DNA of 7,512 bases, taken from assembly GCA_026397575.1 (NCBI GenBank), contig JAPLUP010000504.1:1-7512 (forward strand), read 5' to 3'. The position numbers and the translations under genes were made by a program. Of this stretch, positions 1 through 6,233 are shown piece by piece. How positions within the stretch are numbered: position 1 is the stretch's first letter; each line of letters begins with the position of its first letter. The DNA comes from Candidatus Zixiibacteriota bacterium. GTDB taxonomy: Bacteria; Zixibacteria; MSB-5A5; CAIYYT01. The notes under the pieces were generated by a model, which saw only the letters and a program-made list of their open reading frames with translations, was not told where the DNA came from and searched no databases.

Positions 1-1179
1 ATCGGACTCAACGATTCCGGTGGCGCACGTATACAGGAGGGGGTTGTGTCGTTGGGTGGTTATGCTGACATCTTCCTGTTGAACACGCTGGCATCCGGTG
101 TCGTGCTGCAAATTTCCGCGATTCTGGGTCCCTGTGCCGGCGGTGCCGTTTATTCACCGGCAATTACCGATTTCGTGTTCATGGTGAGGAAGTCATCCTA
201 CATGTTTGTCACGGGACCAAACGTCGTCAAGACCGTTACCCATGAGGATGTGACGATGGAGGAATTGGGTGGCGCGGATACTCATGCAACCAAGTCGGGA
301 GTGGCGCAGTTTGCCTGTGACTCGGAAGCGGAGGCAATTATTGACATTCGCAAGTTGATGTCCTATATTCCATCAAACAACGTGGATGATCCGCCAGTTA
401 GGGAAACAACCGATCCGCCCGATCGCTGCGAGGAGAGGTTGAATTATCTGATCCCCGACAATCCTAATAAGCCCTATGACATGACGGAAGTGATTAAACT
501 AATTGTTGATGAGGGGGAGTATTTTGAGATTCACCAGGATTACGCCCCGAATATCACGGTCGGCTTTGCGCGACTCGGCGGTAAGCCGGTCGGTATCGTG
601 GCGAACCAACCGGCACACCTCGCAGGTGTACTCGATATCGATTCGTCTCTCAAGGGTGCGCGCTTCATCCGTTTCTGCGACGCTTTTAATATTCCGATCG
701 TGACATTCGAGGATGTGCCCGGCTTTCTGCCCGGTGTTACGCAGGAGCATGGTGGCATCATCAAGCACGGCGCAAAATTGCTTTACGCCTATTGCGAAGC
801 GACGGTGCCAAAGATCACGGTGATAACACGCAAAGCATACGGCGGCGCATACGACGTCATGAATTCCAAACACGTGCGTGGCGATATGAACTATGCCTGG
901 CCGACGGCAGAGATTGCGGTGATGGGTCCTAAGGGCGCAGTGGAAATCATTTTTAAGAAGGAAATCGAGTTATCCCCCGATCCACAAAAGATGCTCGATG
1001 AAAAGATCGCCGAGTATACCGAGAAGTTCGCCAATCCCTATATAGCTGCGGAGCGTGGATACATCGATGACATAATCGAGCCAGTACAGACGCGCCCGCG
1101 ACTGATTCGAGCGCTGGCGATGCTGGCTACCAAGCGTGACAGCAATCCTCCGAAGAAGCACGGCAATATTCCGTTGTGA
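1..1179 (+). CDS. Acyl-CoA carboxylase beta subunit (propionyl-/methylmalonyl-CoA carboxyltransferase), 5'-truncated
   Basis: This is the carboxyltransferase subunit that moves CO2 between carboxybiotin and an acyl-CoA, as in PccB of propionyl-CoA carboxylase or MmdA of methylmalonyl-CoA decarboxylase. The frame is open from base 1 ([15 protein letters not shown]), so the gene starts before the window; the GTG at 46 is internal. The 392 visible residues compare with about 515 in the family, so roughly 125 are missing. The N-terminal crotonase-like half shows [11 protein letters not shown] and the [12 protein letters not shown] loop. The C-terminal half shows DVPGFLPG, then [28 protein letters not shown] and the typical end KKHGNIPL. 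From family knowledge, the Asp in GGAYDVM (codon 853-855) favours propionyl- over acetyl-CoA, where Ile is usual. Biotin carrier, biotin carboxylase or membrane decarboxylase subunits are not in view, so carboxylase, transcarboxylase and decarboxylase cannot be separated. Family assignment is very secure; the exact enzyme is not. Confidence 0.95.
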   Translation: MGLNDSGGARIQEGVVSLGGYADIFLLNTLASGVVLQISAILGPCAGGAVYSPAITDFVFMVRKSSYMFVTGPNVVKTVTHEDVTMEELGGADTHATKSGVAQFACDSEAEAIIDIRKLMSYIPSNNVDDPPVRETTDPPDRCEERLNYLIPDNPNKPYDMTEVIKLIVDEGEYFEIHQDYAPNITVGFARLGGKPVGIVANQPAHLAGVLDIDSSLKGARFIRFCDAFNIPIVTFEDVPGFLPGVTQEHGGIIKHGAKLLYAYCEATVPKITVITRKAYGGAYDVMNSKHVRGDMNYAWPTAEIAVMGPKGAVEIIFKKEIELSPDPQKMLDEKIAEYTEKFANPYIAAERGYIDDIIEPVQTRPRLIRALAMLATKRDSNPPKKHGNIPL

Positions 1180-1180
1180 C

Positions 1181-1218
1181 GGTAGGGCGTTTGACCGATC
1201 GGTAGGGCAGTTAGACCG
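1181..1218. repeat. Imperfect tandem direct repeat just after the carboxyltransferase stop
   Basis: Two adjacent copies, GGTAGGGCGTTTGACCG (1181-1197) and GGTAGGGCAGTTAGACCG (1201-1218), differ by one inserted base and one substitution and have a 20-base period. Their junction forms a perfect 10-bp palindrome, ACCGATCGGT (1194-1203). The repeat begins two bases after the stop codon. There is no long stem or T-run, so it is not a normal intrinsic terminator. It could be a paired protein-binding site or the remains of a slippage duplication. Its function is unknown. Confidence 0.5.
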
Positions 1219-1295
1219 TGATTCGCTAAGTTTCACGCAGTTCGCGCAGCGGCGTGCCGCATACCATTGTGCATGTCGCAGTTCACTGGCTGTTT

Positions 1296-1328
1296 TTGAT
1301 CGCGATATGGAGTTTAATGGTGTATACT
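1296..1328 (+). promoter_or_regulatory. Weak candidate promoter for the lipoprotein gene
   Basis: A TATACT hexamer (1323-1328) matches the sigma70 -10 consensus at five of six positions and lies 66 bases before the chosen start. The only plausible -35, TTGATC at 1296-1301, is 21 bases upstream, which is too far for a standard promoter. A promoter is expected in this 215-bp gap, but this site is only a possibility. Confidence 0.2.
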
Positions 1329-1376
1329 CGTCATTCGCGATGGGGGGGAAGAACACGGAGACAATATCTCAAATGT

Positions 1377-1383
1377 AAAGGAG
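1377..1383 (+). promoter_or_regulatory. Ribosome binding site that sets the lipoprotein start
   Basis: AAAGGAG is a strong Shine-Dalgarno match, 11 bases before the ATG at 1395. It selects that ATG over the in-frame upstream ATG at 1254, which would add 47 residues before the signal peptide. Confidence 0.7.
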
Positions 1384-1394
1384 ATTTTCCTAAT

Positions 1395-2003
1395 ATGAAG
1401 TTGAGTTGGACACTATTGGGCGCATTGGCGCTGGTAATAACCATATTGCTTTTGGCTTCCTGTTCGTCGGAGCAGAAGCAACAAGGGAACGCCACAAGTA
1501 AAGCGAGCACGGCAGGTCAGACGACAGGGTCTTGCGCGCCGGCGGGAATAGAATGGAAAGTGCCGACCGGGTGGGTTCCCGGCCCCGAGAAGCCGATGCG
1601 CGTCGCGACCTATGCGGTGGGAGGTCTTGACGCCCCGGCAGAATGCGCCGTGTTCTTCTTTGGCGCCGGACAAGGGGGCGATGTGGATGCGAATATCGCC
1701 CGTTGGATTTCCCAAGTCAAACAGCCCGATGGTTCGGATTCGGAGGACAAGGCCGTAAGAGATAAGGTCAAGTCGGCGTGCTGCCAAATCACGACCATCG
1801 AAGTCGCCGGTACATATTTGGCATCCTCGGGTGCGATGATGCAGACGACCGCCGAGAAGCCCGGATTCGTGCTTCTGGGTGCAATCGTGCCGGGACCAAA
1901 GGGGAATGTGTTTTTCAAGTTTACCGGCCCCAAGACCACGGTTGACAAAGCCAAGGAAGACTTTCTGGGGCTGCTGCGTTCGGTCAATAAACAGGCGGAC
2001 TGA
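1395..2003 (+). CDS. Conserved lipoprotein of unknown function
   Basis: This 202-residue protein is probably lipid-anchored in the envelope. A short basic start (MK) is followed by a hydrophobic stretch and the lipobox L-A-S-C, with the lipidated Cys at residue 23. A Ser/Gln/Lys/Thr-rich linker runs to about residue 46. The folded part begins with GIEWKVPTGW and contains APAECAVFFFGAGQGGDVDANIARWISQ (82-107), an EVAGTY segment (136-141) and a C-terminal LLGAIVPGP ... VFFKFTGP region that reads as alternating beta strands. From memory this pattern matches a widespread uncharacterised family in environmental bacteria, often annotated only as hypothetical; I know no function for it. The mature part has four further cysteines (47, 84 and the pair 129-130). 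The ATG at 1395 is preferred because of its Shine-Dalgarno and the signal peptide directly after it. It converges with the minus-strand TPR gene across a 20-bp gap. Confidence 0.85.
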   Translation: MKLSWTLLGALALVITILLLASCSSEQKQQGNATSKASTAGQTTGSCAPAGIEWKVPTGWVPGPEKPMRVATYAVGGLDAPAECAVFFFGAGQGGDVDANIARWISQVKQPDGSDSEDKAVRDKVKSACCQITTIEVAGTYLASSGAMMQTTAEKPGFVLLGAIVPGPKGNVFFKFTGPKTTVDKAKEDFLGLLRSVNKQAD

Positions 2004-2023
2004 GCAGGGCCGTCGTGCGCGAA

Positions 2024-2923
2024 TTAACGAGATAGCTCGGCAATCCGGGCTGTTAGCTTGGTCAGAATATCGGGACCGCTCTGCTCATAGCCGGCCTTTC
2101 GGAAATATTCCTCGGCGCGCCGCAGGTACTCAAGCCCAACGCTGCCGGCGCCTTTGGCGATCATGACCTCGCCGATATCTTGCGACGCCTGTGCCATGAC
2201 ATCGTAGTTCTCCAGTCGTTCCGCCCAGGCCAATGACGGGCGGAGCCAAGTCATAGCCCGGTCGTAATCACCTTTCATGCGTAACACCCAGCCGATTTGA
2301 TAGTCAGCATAGAGCTTGTTTGTTTCGTTCCCGTATCGCCAGTGGTACTCACGAGCTTTGACAAATGCGTCGTATGTCTTCTCATAATCGTTCAACTCAC
2401 TGTATGTCACAGCGAGGTTGTTCCATAACGGTCCAAGAGAACTCGTCGAGCCGCTCTTTTCGGCAGCCTCGATCCCTTTCAAGCCCCATTCAACCCGTTC
2501 TTTATCAGAGCCAGTGATGCCGATCATTAGAATGGCGTCATTTGTTCGATCTGCGAGACCGTGTTCGTCGCAAAAGTCAAACATGGACTTGAAAGTAGTC
2601 GTGGCCTTCTTCAAATCGTCATTTCGCCATTCCCACCGTCCCCTCACTCCCAGAAAACGTGCCCAGCCAGATGGAAAGGATGGCGAAGCGATCTCCTCCG
2701 CCTGCGCCAGCCAGCTTTTGGCCTCCTCTTTCTGATTCTGGGTCAGGTGGCATCGAGCCATTTGGGATAGAGCTTCGATTTGAAATGATGTATCCTTTGT
2801 AGATTTCGCTTGCGAAAGCAGGTCTTGATACGCTTTCATCGCCAGATCGAATTGCCTCGCTTTGAAGCAGCTGTCTCCCTCTGCAAGCATCTGATCTAAC
2901 GAACGGTTGCCACCATGTGCCAT
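2024..2923 (-). CDS. TPR-repeat protein, probably cytoplasmic
   Basis: This 299-residue, all-helical protein probably acts as a protein-interaction scaffold; no catalytic motif is visible and no partner can be named. Helix-turn-helix units of TPR type run through its whole length. Clear ones include GDSCFKARQFDLAMKAYQDL near the N-terminus, ALSQMARCHLTQNQKEEAKS next, then WNNLAVTYSELNDYEKTYDA, YQIGWVLRMKGDYDRAMTWL and IGEVMIAKGAGSVGLEYLRR toward the C-terminus. I chose the ATG at 2923 (start MAHGGNRSLDQ) because AGGA lies 9 bases upstream. An in-frame ATG at 2980 would add 19 residues containing IIFVIGLFIMAHG, which could pass for a weak signal peptide, but it has no Shine-Dalgarno. The location therefore depends on the start. 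The gene lies 114 bp downstream of the permease on the same strand and may have its own promoter. Confidence 0.85.
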   Translation of the reverse strand: MAHGGNRSLDQMLAEGDSCFKARQFDLAMKAYQDLLSQAKSTKDTSFQIEALSQMARCHLTQNQKEEAKSWLAQAEEIASPSFPSGWARFLGVRGRWEWRNDDLKKATTTFKSMFDFCDEHGLADRTNDAILMIGITGSDKERVEWGLKGIEAAEKSGSTSSLGPLWNNLAVTYSELNDYEKTYDAFVKAREYHWRYGNETNKLYADYQIGWVLRMKGDYDRAMTWLRPSLAWAERLENYDVMAQASQDIGEVMIAKGAGSVGLEYLRRAEEYFRKAGYEQSGPDILTKLTARIAELSR

Positions 2924-2932
2924 GATAAAGAG

Positions 2933-2936
2933 TCCT
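2933..2936 (-). promoter_or_regulatory. Ribosome binding site deciding the TPR-protein start
   Basis: Read on the minus strand this is AGGA, 9 bases before the ATG at 2923. The competing upstream ATG at 2980 has no purine-rich site before it. The motif is short, so the support is moderate. Confidence 0.45.
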
Positions 2937-3012
2937 ATAACAAAGATAATAGTTTCCGAAATCCTGCAATTGCCTCTCATATTGTAGACTACGTTCGGCT
3001 ACTATAATCAGT

Positions 3013-3031
3013 TTGCCGACGTTGTCGGCAA
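3013..3031 (-). terminator. Hairpin after the permease gene (terminator-like, no T-run)
   Basis: TTGCCGAC (3013-3020) and GTCGGCAA (3024-3031) form a perfect 8-bp stem with a 3-base loop, six bases past the permease stop codon on the minus strand. No T-run follows on either strand, so intrinsic termination would be weak; RNA-end stabilisation or a dyad protein-binding site are alternatives. On the minus strand a TATAGT hexamer (3006-3001) follows, with TTGCCG from the stem 19 bases upstream, so the dyad could overlap a weak promoter for the TPR gene. Confidence 0.35.
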
Positions 3032-3037
3032 GTCGTA

Positions 3038-3934
3038 TCAGAACAGCAGCAGGATCGCTACGCCGGCAACTGTCGTAATCGTGCCGATTATTGCTCTCAA
3101 GCTCGGGCGTTCCTTATGGATAATCATCACCAGTGGGATGATGAACAACGGCGTCGTTGCCATCAATGTAGAGGCAATGCCGATTTTTGTGTACTGGACT
3201 GAGAGCAAAGAAAGCCAGATGCCGAAAAAAGGGCCGATAACGGCTGCTGAGCAGATGGCAGTCATGGCTTTGCCGTCCCTGACCGCCCGTCGAATATTCG
3301 ACAGCCGTCCGGTTGCGAACACGATGATCCAGATGGCAACAGTGGCGCTCACCATGCGGACAAATGAGGCGTTTAGTGGGGGTATGTTATCACCCATGCC
3401 GACTTTCGCCATTGTCAGGGCGATTGCCTGTGCCAGCGATCCGCCGATCCCGAGCAAGTACCCGAGCGCCTTTGGACCGGCCTGAGCGCCGAACGAGTTG
3501 CGACTGCGCTCAAGGATAACCCAACTAATCCCCGCGAGAGTCAGGGCGATTCCGAGTAGATCAAGCAGACTCATCTGCTGGCCCACAAAAATCCAGGCAA
3601 TGATCACGGCAAATATCGGCGAGGAGGCGGTCATCAGCGAGGAAATGCGGGGGCCGAGGATGACCAAAGATTTGAAGTAGCAGCCATCGCCGATTGTGAG
3701 GCCGATGATGCCGCTGATTGCTAAGATGAGGAGTTGATGATAATTGCAAGAAGCGGGGAGAATCTGCCCTTCTATCAACAGGTTACCGGCGACAAGCAGA
3801 AGCGCCGCGAGAGTAATGCGAATAGTGTTGATAGCAAAAGAACCGACCCGCCTGCCGGCATAGCCAAACAAGATCGTTCCGAAAGACCAGCAGATAGCGG
3901 TCGACAATGCAGCCAGTTCACCGAAGAATTGCAC
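3038..3934 (-). CDS. DMT-superfamily (EamA-type) membrane permease
   Basis: This 298-residue inner-membrane protein has about ten predicted transmembrane helices arranged as two EamA domains, roughly residues 5-140 and 155-297, the usual length and duplication for the drug/metabolite transporter superfamily. In the first half, FKSLVILGPRISSLMTAS, then SPIFAVIIAWIFVGQQMSLL and GIALTLAGISWVILERSR are typical of EamA helices 3-5. In the second, ASTLMATTPLFIIPLVMIIH, then KERPS and an IGTITTVAGVAILLL end fit helices 9-10. A charged cytoplasmic linker (LERSRNSFGAQAGPKA) joins the halves. The family exports or imports small metabolites such as amino acids; the substrate cannot be read from the sequence or the neighbours. 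The start is GTG at 3934, with GAGG four bases upstream on the minus strand. It is transcribed away from the CBS-domain gene and toward the TPR gene. Confidence 0.93.
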   Translation of the reverse strand: MQFFGELAALSTAICWSFGTILFGYAGRRVGSFAINTIRITLAALLLVAGNLLIEGQILPASCNYHQLLILAISGIIGLTIGDGCYFKSLVILGPRISSLMTASSPIFAVIIAWIFVGQQMSLLDLLGIALTLAGISWVILERSRNSFGAQAGPKALGYLLGIGGSLAQAIALTMAKVGMGDNIPPLNASFVRMVSATVAIWIIVFATGRLSNIRRAVRDGKAMTAICSAAVIGPFFGIWLSLLSVQYTKIGIASTLMATTPLFIIPLVMIIHKERPSLRAIIGTITTVAGVAILLLF

Positions 3935-4175
3935 AGCGCCTCATAGAAAGATATTGAAATACCGCGAAGGGCACAGGTGCGCAACGACTTTCTTGGTGCA
4001 TGCCGCGGAAAAACGCCAGATCCACCCAAAATCCAAAAAGAATGGCATTTTTGTAGAAATCGTTTGTAGAAGAACGTAACATGTCTAAGAGTATAGTAAT
4101 TAGATGCATCATGCATGGTATGTGACCACCTGTGACATTATTGGTCGTAATTATCTGTAATTCCGGAGGAACGAA
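3935..4175. promoter_or_regulatory. Divergent intergenic region with repeated short motifs
   Basis: These 241 bases separate the permease (-) from the CBS-domain gene (+), so they should carry promoters both ways. I see no full -35/-10 pair with normal spacing: TATAGT at 4092-4097 is the best -10 toward the CBS gene, but the nearest -35-like TTGTAG (4064-4069) is 22 bases away. Short repeats cluster in the right half: TTTGTAGAA at 4050-4058 and 4063-4071; ATGCAT at 4104-4109 and 4111-4116; TGTGAC at 4121-4126 and 4131-4136; GTAATT at 4096-4101, 4147-4152 and 4157-4162. The TGTGAC pair and the last GTAATT pair each repeat at 10 bases, one helical turn, as expected for operator half-sites. No coding frame here looks real. 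Confidence 0.4.
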
Positions 4176-4616
4176 ATGAATGCAGCAGCAATACTTAAGA
4201 GAAAAGGCAGCTTGGTTGTCACGGTTTTTCCGGATGCCAGTGTCCGAGAAGCCATGCGAGTGTTGATCAAGCACGCGGTAGGATCACTGATCGTTCTTGG
4301 GGAAGCGCGTGATGTCGTTGGCATCATAACCGAGCGGGACATCTTCCGATTGAGTTATGAGCATGAGGGGAAAATTATGGATATTCCGGTGAGTGCCGTG
4401 ATGACAACCAATCTGATCGTCGCTTTGCCGTCTGACTCCCTTGACTATCTTAAAGCGATGATGACCGAGAACCGCATCCGACATTTGCCGGTCATGAACG
4501 ACCGCAAGCTTATCGGAGTCATCTCTATCGGCGATATCATCCGTGAGGAAGTATCGGAGGCTGCGGTTGAGAACCGATACCTGAAAGACTACATTGCTGG
4601 TGTGTATCCGGCGTGA
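4176..4616 (+). CDS. Stand-alone two-CBS-domain protein
   Basis: This 146-residue cytoplasmic protein consists almost entirely of one CBS pair (Bateman module). The first CBS domain covers about residues 8-62 with SVREAMRVLIKHAVGSLIVL and VVGIITERDIFR. The second covers about 72-128 with VSAVMTTNLIVALPSDSLDY, then RIRHLPVMNDRKLIGVISIG and DIIRE. Such modules usually bind adenosine nucleotides or S-adenosyl compounds and sense energy state. The xGIITERDIxR and xGVISIGDIxRE ends are classic ligand-cleft motifs whose Asp (55 and 120) commonly contacts ribose. No effector domain (IMPDH, transporter, kinase) is fused, so it may act on an unlinked partner. The ATG at 4176 follows CGGAGGA by five bases. 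The divergent permease and downstream tyrS are separated from it by long gaps and suggest no partner. Confidence 0.95.
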   Translation: MNAAAILKRKGSLVVTVFPDASVREAMRVLIKHAVGSLIVLGEARDVVGIITERDIFRLSYEHEGKIMDIPVSAVMTTNLIVALPSDSLDYLKAMMTENRIRHLPVMNDRKLIGVISIGDIIREEVSEAAVENRYLKDYIAGVYPA

Positions 4617-4666
4617 CGCCGTGTCCCACCTGCCTTTCCCCAAGGCCGCTCGCCGGTTAGGGGGGA

Positions 4667-4855
4667 CTGTTGAAAAAGCCCAGACCGTGTCATTGCGAGG
4701 AGTGTGGAGAGGTGATGCCGGGTGTGGAACACGACGAAGCAATCTCGACTTACGCTCTCCAGACGCGGGCGCGCAGATTGCTTCGTCGTCATCGCCCCTC
4801 TCCTCTCTCACCCACCCTGACTCCTCGCAATGACCATTCCGAGGTTTTTCAACAG
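4667..4855. repeat. 189-bp palindromic, MITE-like dispersed repeat
   Basis: Three nested inverted-repeat blocks make this one long imperfect palindrome. The outer arms are CTGTTGAAAAAGCC (4667-4680) and GGTTTTTCAACAG (4843-4855), complementary apart from one extra base. The middle arms are GTCATTGCGAGGAGTG (4689-4704) and GACTCCTCGCAATGAC (4819-4834), matching at 15 of 16. The inner arms ACGACGAAGCAATCT (4731-4745) and AGATTGCTTCGTCGT (4775-4789) are a perfect 15-bp match around a 29-base loop. The outer-to-middle spacers are 8 bases on both sides. Between middle and inner arms one side is purine-rich and the other pyrimidine-rich. From memory, very similar CATTGCGAGG...GAAGCAATCT palindromes recur between genes in many environmental bacterial genomes. 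No transposase is present and I see no clear target duplication. Open frames across it are by-products. Confidence 0.85.
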
Positions 4856-4914
4856 CGCCATGAGAGTGGAAGCAGCATTGATCTACAGGCTACGTGCCTT
4901 CCCGGAGATAATTC

Positions 4915-4943
4915 TTGTCGCACCCGCCGATTTGCCGTATAGT
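4915..4943 (+). promoter_or_regulatory. Sigma70-type promoter for tyrS
   Basis: TTGTCG (4915-4920) and TATAGT (4938-4943) are separated by exactly 17 bases. Each resembles its consensus hexamer, and TATAGT is repeated in tandem at 4944-4949. Transcription would start near 4950, giving a leader of about 60 bases before tyrS with no T-box or long hairpin that I can recognise. It lies 60 bp beyond the palindromic repeat and is the best promoter candidate in the window. Confidence 0.55.
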
Positions 4944-5012
4944 TATAGTTTGTCGGCTAAACCGGACTTAGGGTTCGGACGATAGCTTAAGCAATGTCGC
5001 TGTGGAGGTTCG

Positions 5013-6233
5013 ATGCTGTCTGTTGACAAACAGATGGAGATAATCCGCGAAAATACGGTGGAAATACTGCCGGAAGGGGAACTTGAGAAGAAACTCGCCA
5101 AGGCCATCGCCACAAACACTCCATTGGTCGTCAAACAGGGTTTTGATCCGACCGCACCGGACATTCATTTGGGGCACACCGTCGGATTGCGCAAGCTCAG
5201 GCAGTTTGCCGAGTTGGGGCACCGAGTTATTGTAATCGTTGGTGATTACACGGCGCAAGTGGGCGATCCATCAGGACGGTCCGCCACACGGCCGCAACTC
5301 GCAATCGAAGAGGTTGAAGCCAATGCCACGACCTATCTCCAGCAGTTTAGTAAGGTGATGGCACCGCTAAAATTCGAGGTCAGACGCAATGGTGAATGGT
5401 TCGCCGGCATGTCGTTTGCGAATATCCTGCGACTGGCGGGAAAAATGACACTGGCGCGGATGCTGGAGCGCGAAGATTTCACCAAACGATGGAAAGCGGA
5501 GGCGCCGATCTCGATTCACGAATTGCTCTATCCGTTGATGCAGGCGTACGATTCGGTGGCGATTAAAGCCGACGTTGAGATTGGCGCTACGGAACAAAAA
5601 TTCAACTTGCTGACGGGAAGACAGATTCAAGAAGCTTATGGTGTTGAGCAGCAGGTCGCGTTGACATTGCCGGTGTTGGAAGGTATCGACGGCTTGCAGC
5701 GGATGAGCAAGTCAATAGGCAACTACATCGGTGTGTCGGAACCGCCACGGGAGATCTTCGGCAAAGTCATGTCGATTCCCGACCGGCTTATCGTGCCGTA
5801 CTTCCAGTTGGTTACCAACTACACACAAGCACAAATCGAGAAGATCGACGCGGCGATGAAGGCGGGCGAGAATCCGGTGTCGTATAAGAAGGAACTTGGC
5901 CGGGTGATTGTCGGTATGTACTACGATGCGCAGGCGGCCAAGGAAGCCCAGGGCGAATTTGAGAGGGTTGTCGTAGAAAAGGGGTTGCCGGATGAAATTC
6001 CTACGGTGGTCTTCACATCATCCGAATCCAATCCATGGCTACCCAGGGTAATGGCAGACAACAATCTTACAACGAGTTCGGGTGCGGCGATCCGGCTGAT
6101 AGATGCGGGCGCAGTGTATCTAGATGGCAAACGTGTAAGCAACGCTAAAGAGGCATATATCGTCGACCATGAGCCACACCTTCTTAAATTCGGAAAACGA
6201 TCCTTCTCTTACCTAAAGTGGAGAATCGAATGA
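5013..6233 (+). CDS. tyrS: Tyrosyl-tRNA synthetase
   Basis: Tyrosine-tRNA ligase attaches tyrosine to tRNA-Tyr using ATP, in the cytoplasm, as a class I enzyme. The 406 residues match the family length. The class I signature HLGH is at residues 52-55 within GFDPTAPDIHLGHTVGLRKL. The tyrosine/ATP site shows YPLMQAYDSVAIKADVEIGA followed by TEQKFNLL. The second signature is RMSKS at 230-234, a conservative variant of KMSKS; having this form rather than KFGKT places it with the TyrZ-like branch. An S4 RNA-binding domain occupies roughly 340-400 (SSGAAIRLIDAGAVYLDGKR). The start ATG has GGAGG four bases upstream. The stop codon overlaps the start of the following lipoprotein gene, so the two are probably cotranscribed and translationally coupled. 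The gene looks intact and there is no competing assignment. Confidence 0.98.
   Translation: MLSVDKQMEIIRENTVEILPEGELEKKLAKAIATNTPLVVKQGFDPTAPDIHLGHTVGLRKLRQFAELGHRVIVIVGDYTAQVGDPSGRSATRPQLAIEEVEANATTYLQQFSKVMAPLKFEVRRNGEWFAGMSFANILRLAGKMTLARMLEREDFTKRWKAEAPISIHELLYPLMQAYDSVAIKADVEIGATEQKFNLLTGRQIQEAYGVEQQVALTLPVLEGIDGLQRMSKSIGNYIGVSEPPREIFGKVMSIPDRLIVPYFQLVTNYTQAQIEKIDAAMKAGENPVSYKKELGRVIVGMYYDAQAAKEAQGEFERVVVEKGLPDEIPTVVFTSSESNPWLPRVMADNNLTTSSGAAIRLIDAGAVYLDGKRVSNAKEAYIVDHEPHLLKFGKRSFSYLKWRIE

Noticed and set aside
499..873. Minus-strand open frame of 124 codons inside the carboxyltransferase gene
   Set aside because: It lies fully antisense to a strongly conserved gene and its translation has no recognisable motif; the same applies to 540-764 and 970-1356.
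46..1179. GTG at 46 as the start of the carboxyltransferase gene
   Set aside because: The frame is open to base 1 and the preceding residues ([11 protein letters not shown] region) belong to the conserved core, so the true start is outside the window.
1254..1394. Upstream ATG at 1254 as the lipoprotein start
   Set aside because: It adds 47 residues ahead of a clear signal peptide and has no Shine-Dalgarno, whereas the ATG at 1395 has AAAGGAG.
1413..1987. Minus-strand open frames opposite the lipoprotein (1413-1787 and 1610-1987)
   Set aside because: They are antisense by-products with low-complexity Arg/Pro-rich translations and no ribosome binding sites.
4121..4136. CRP-type binding site from TGTGAC repeats
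   Set aside because: The two copies are direct, not inverted, and the TGTGA-N6-TCACA dyad is absent.
4284..4811. Open frames running through the CBS 3' end and the palindromic repeat (4284-4811 -, 4594-4833 +, 4670-4942 +)
   Set aside because: They are composed largely of repeat sequence and have Arg/Ser-rich translations without family resemblance.
4667..4855. CRISPR or conventional insertion sequence
   Set aside because: There are no regularly spaced direct repeats and no transposase frame; the structure is a single palindrome.
4950..5012. T-box or other tyrosine-responsive leader before tyrS
   Set aside because: The leader is only about 60 bases, with no T-box sequence, specifier stem or terminator hairpin that I can identify.
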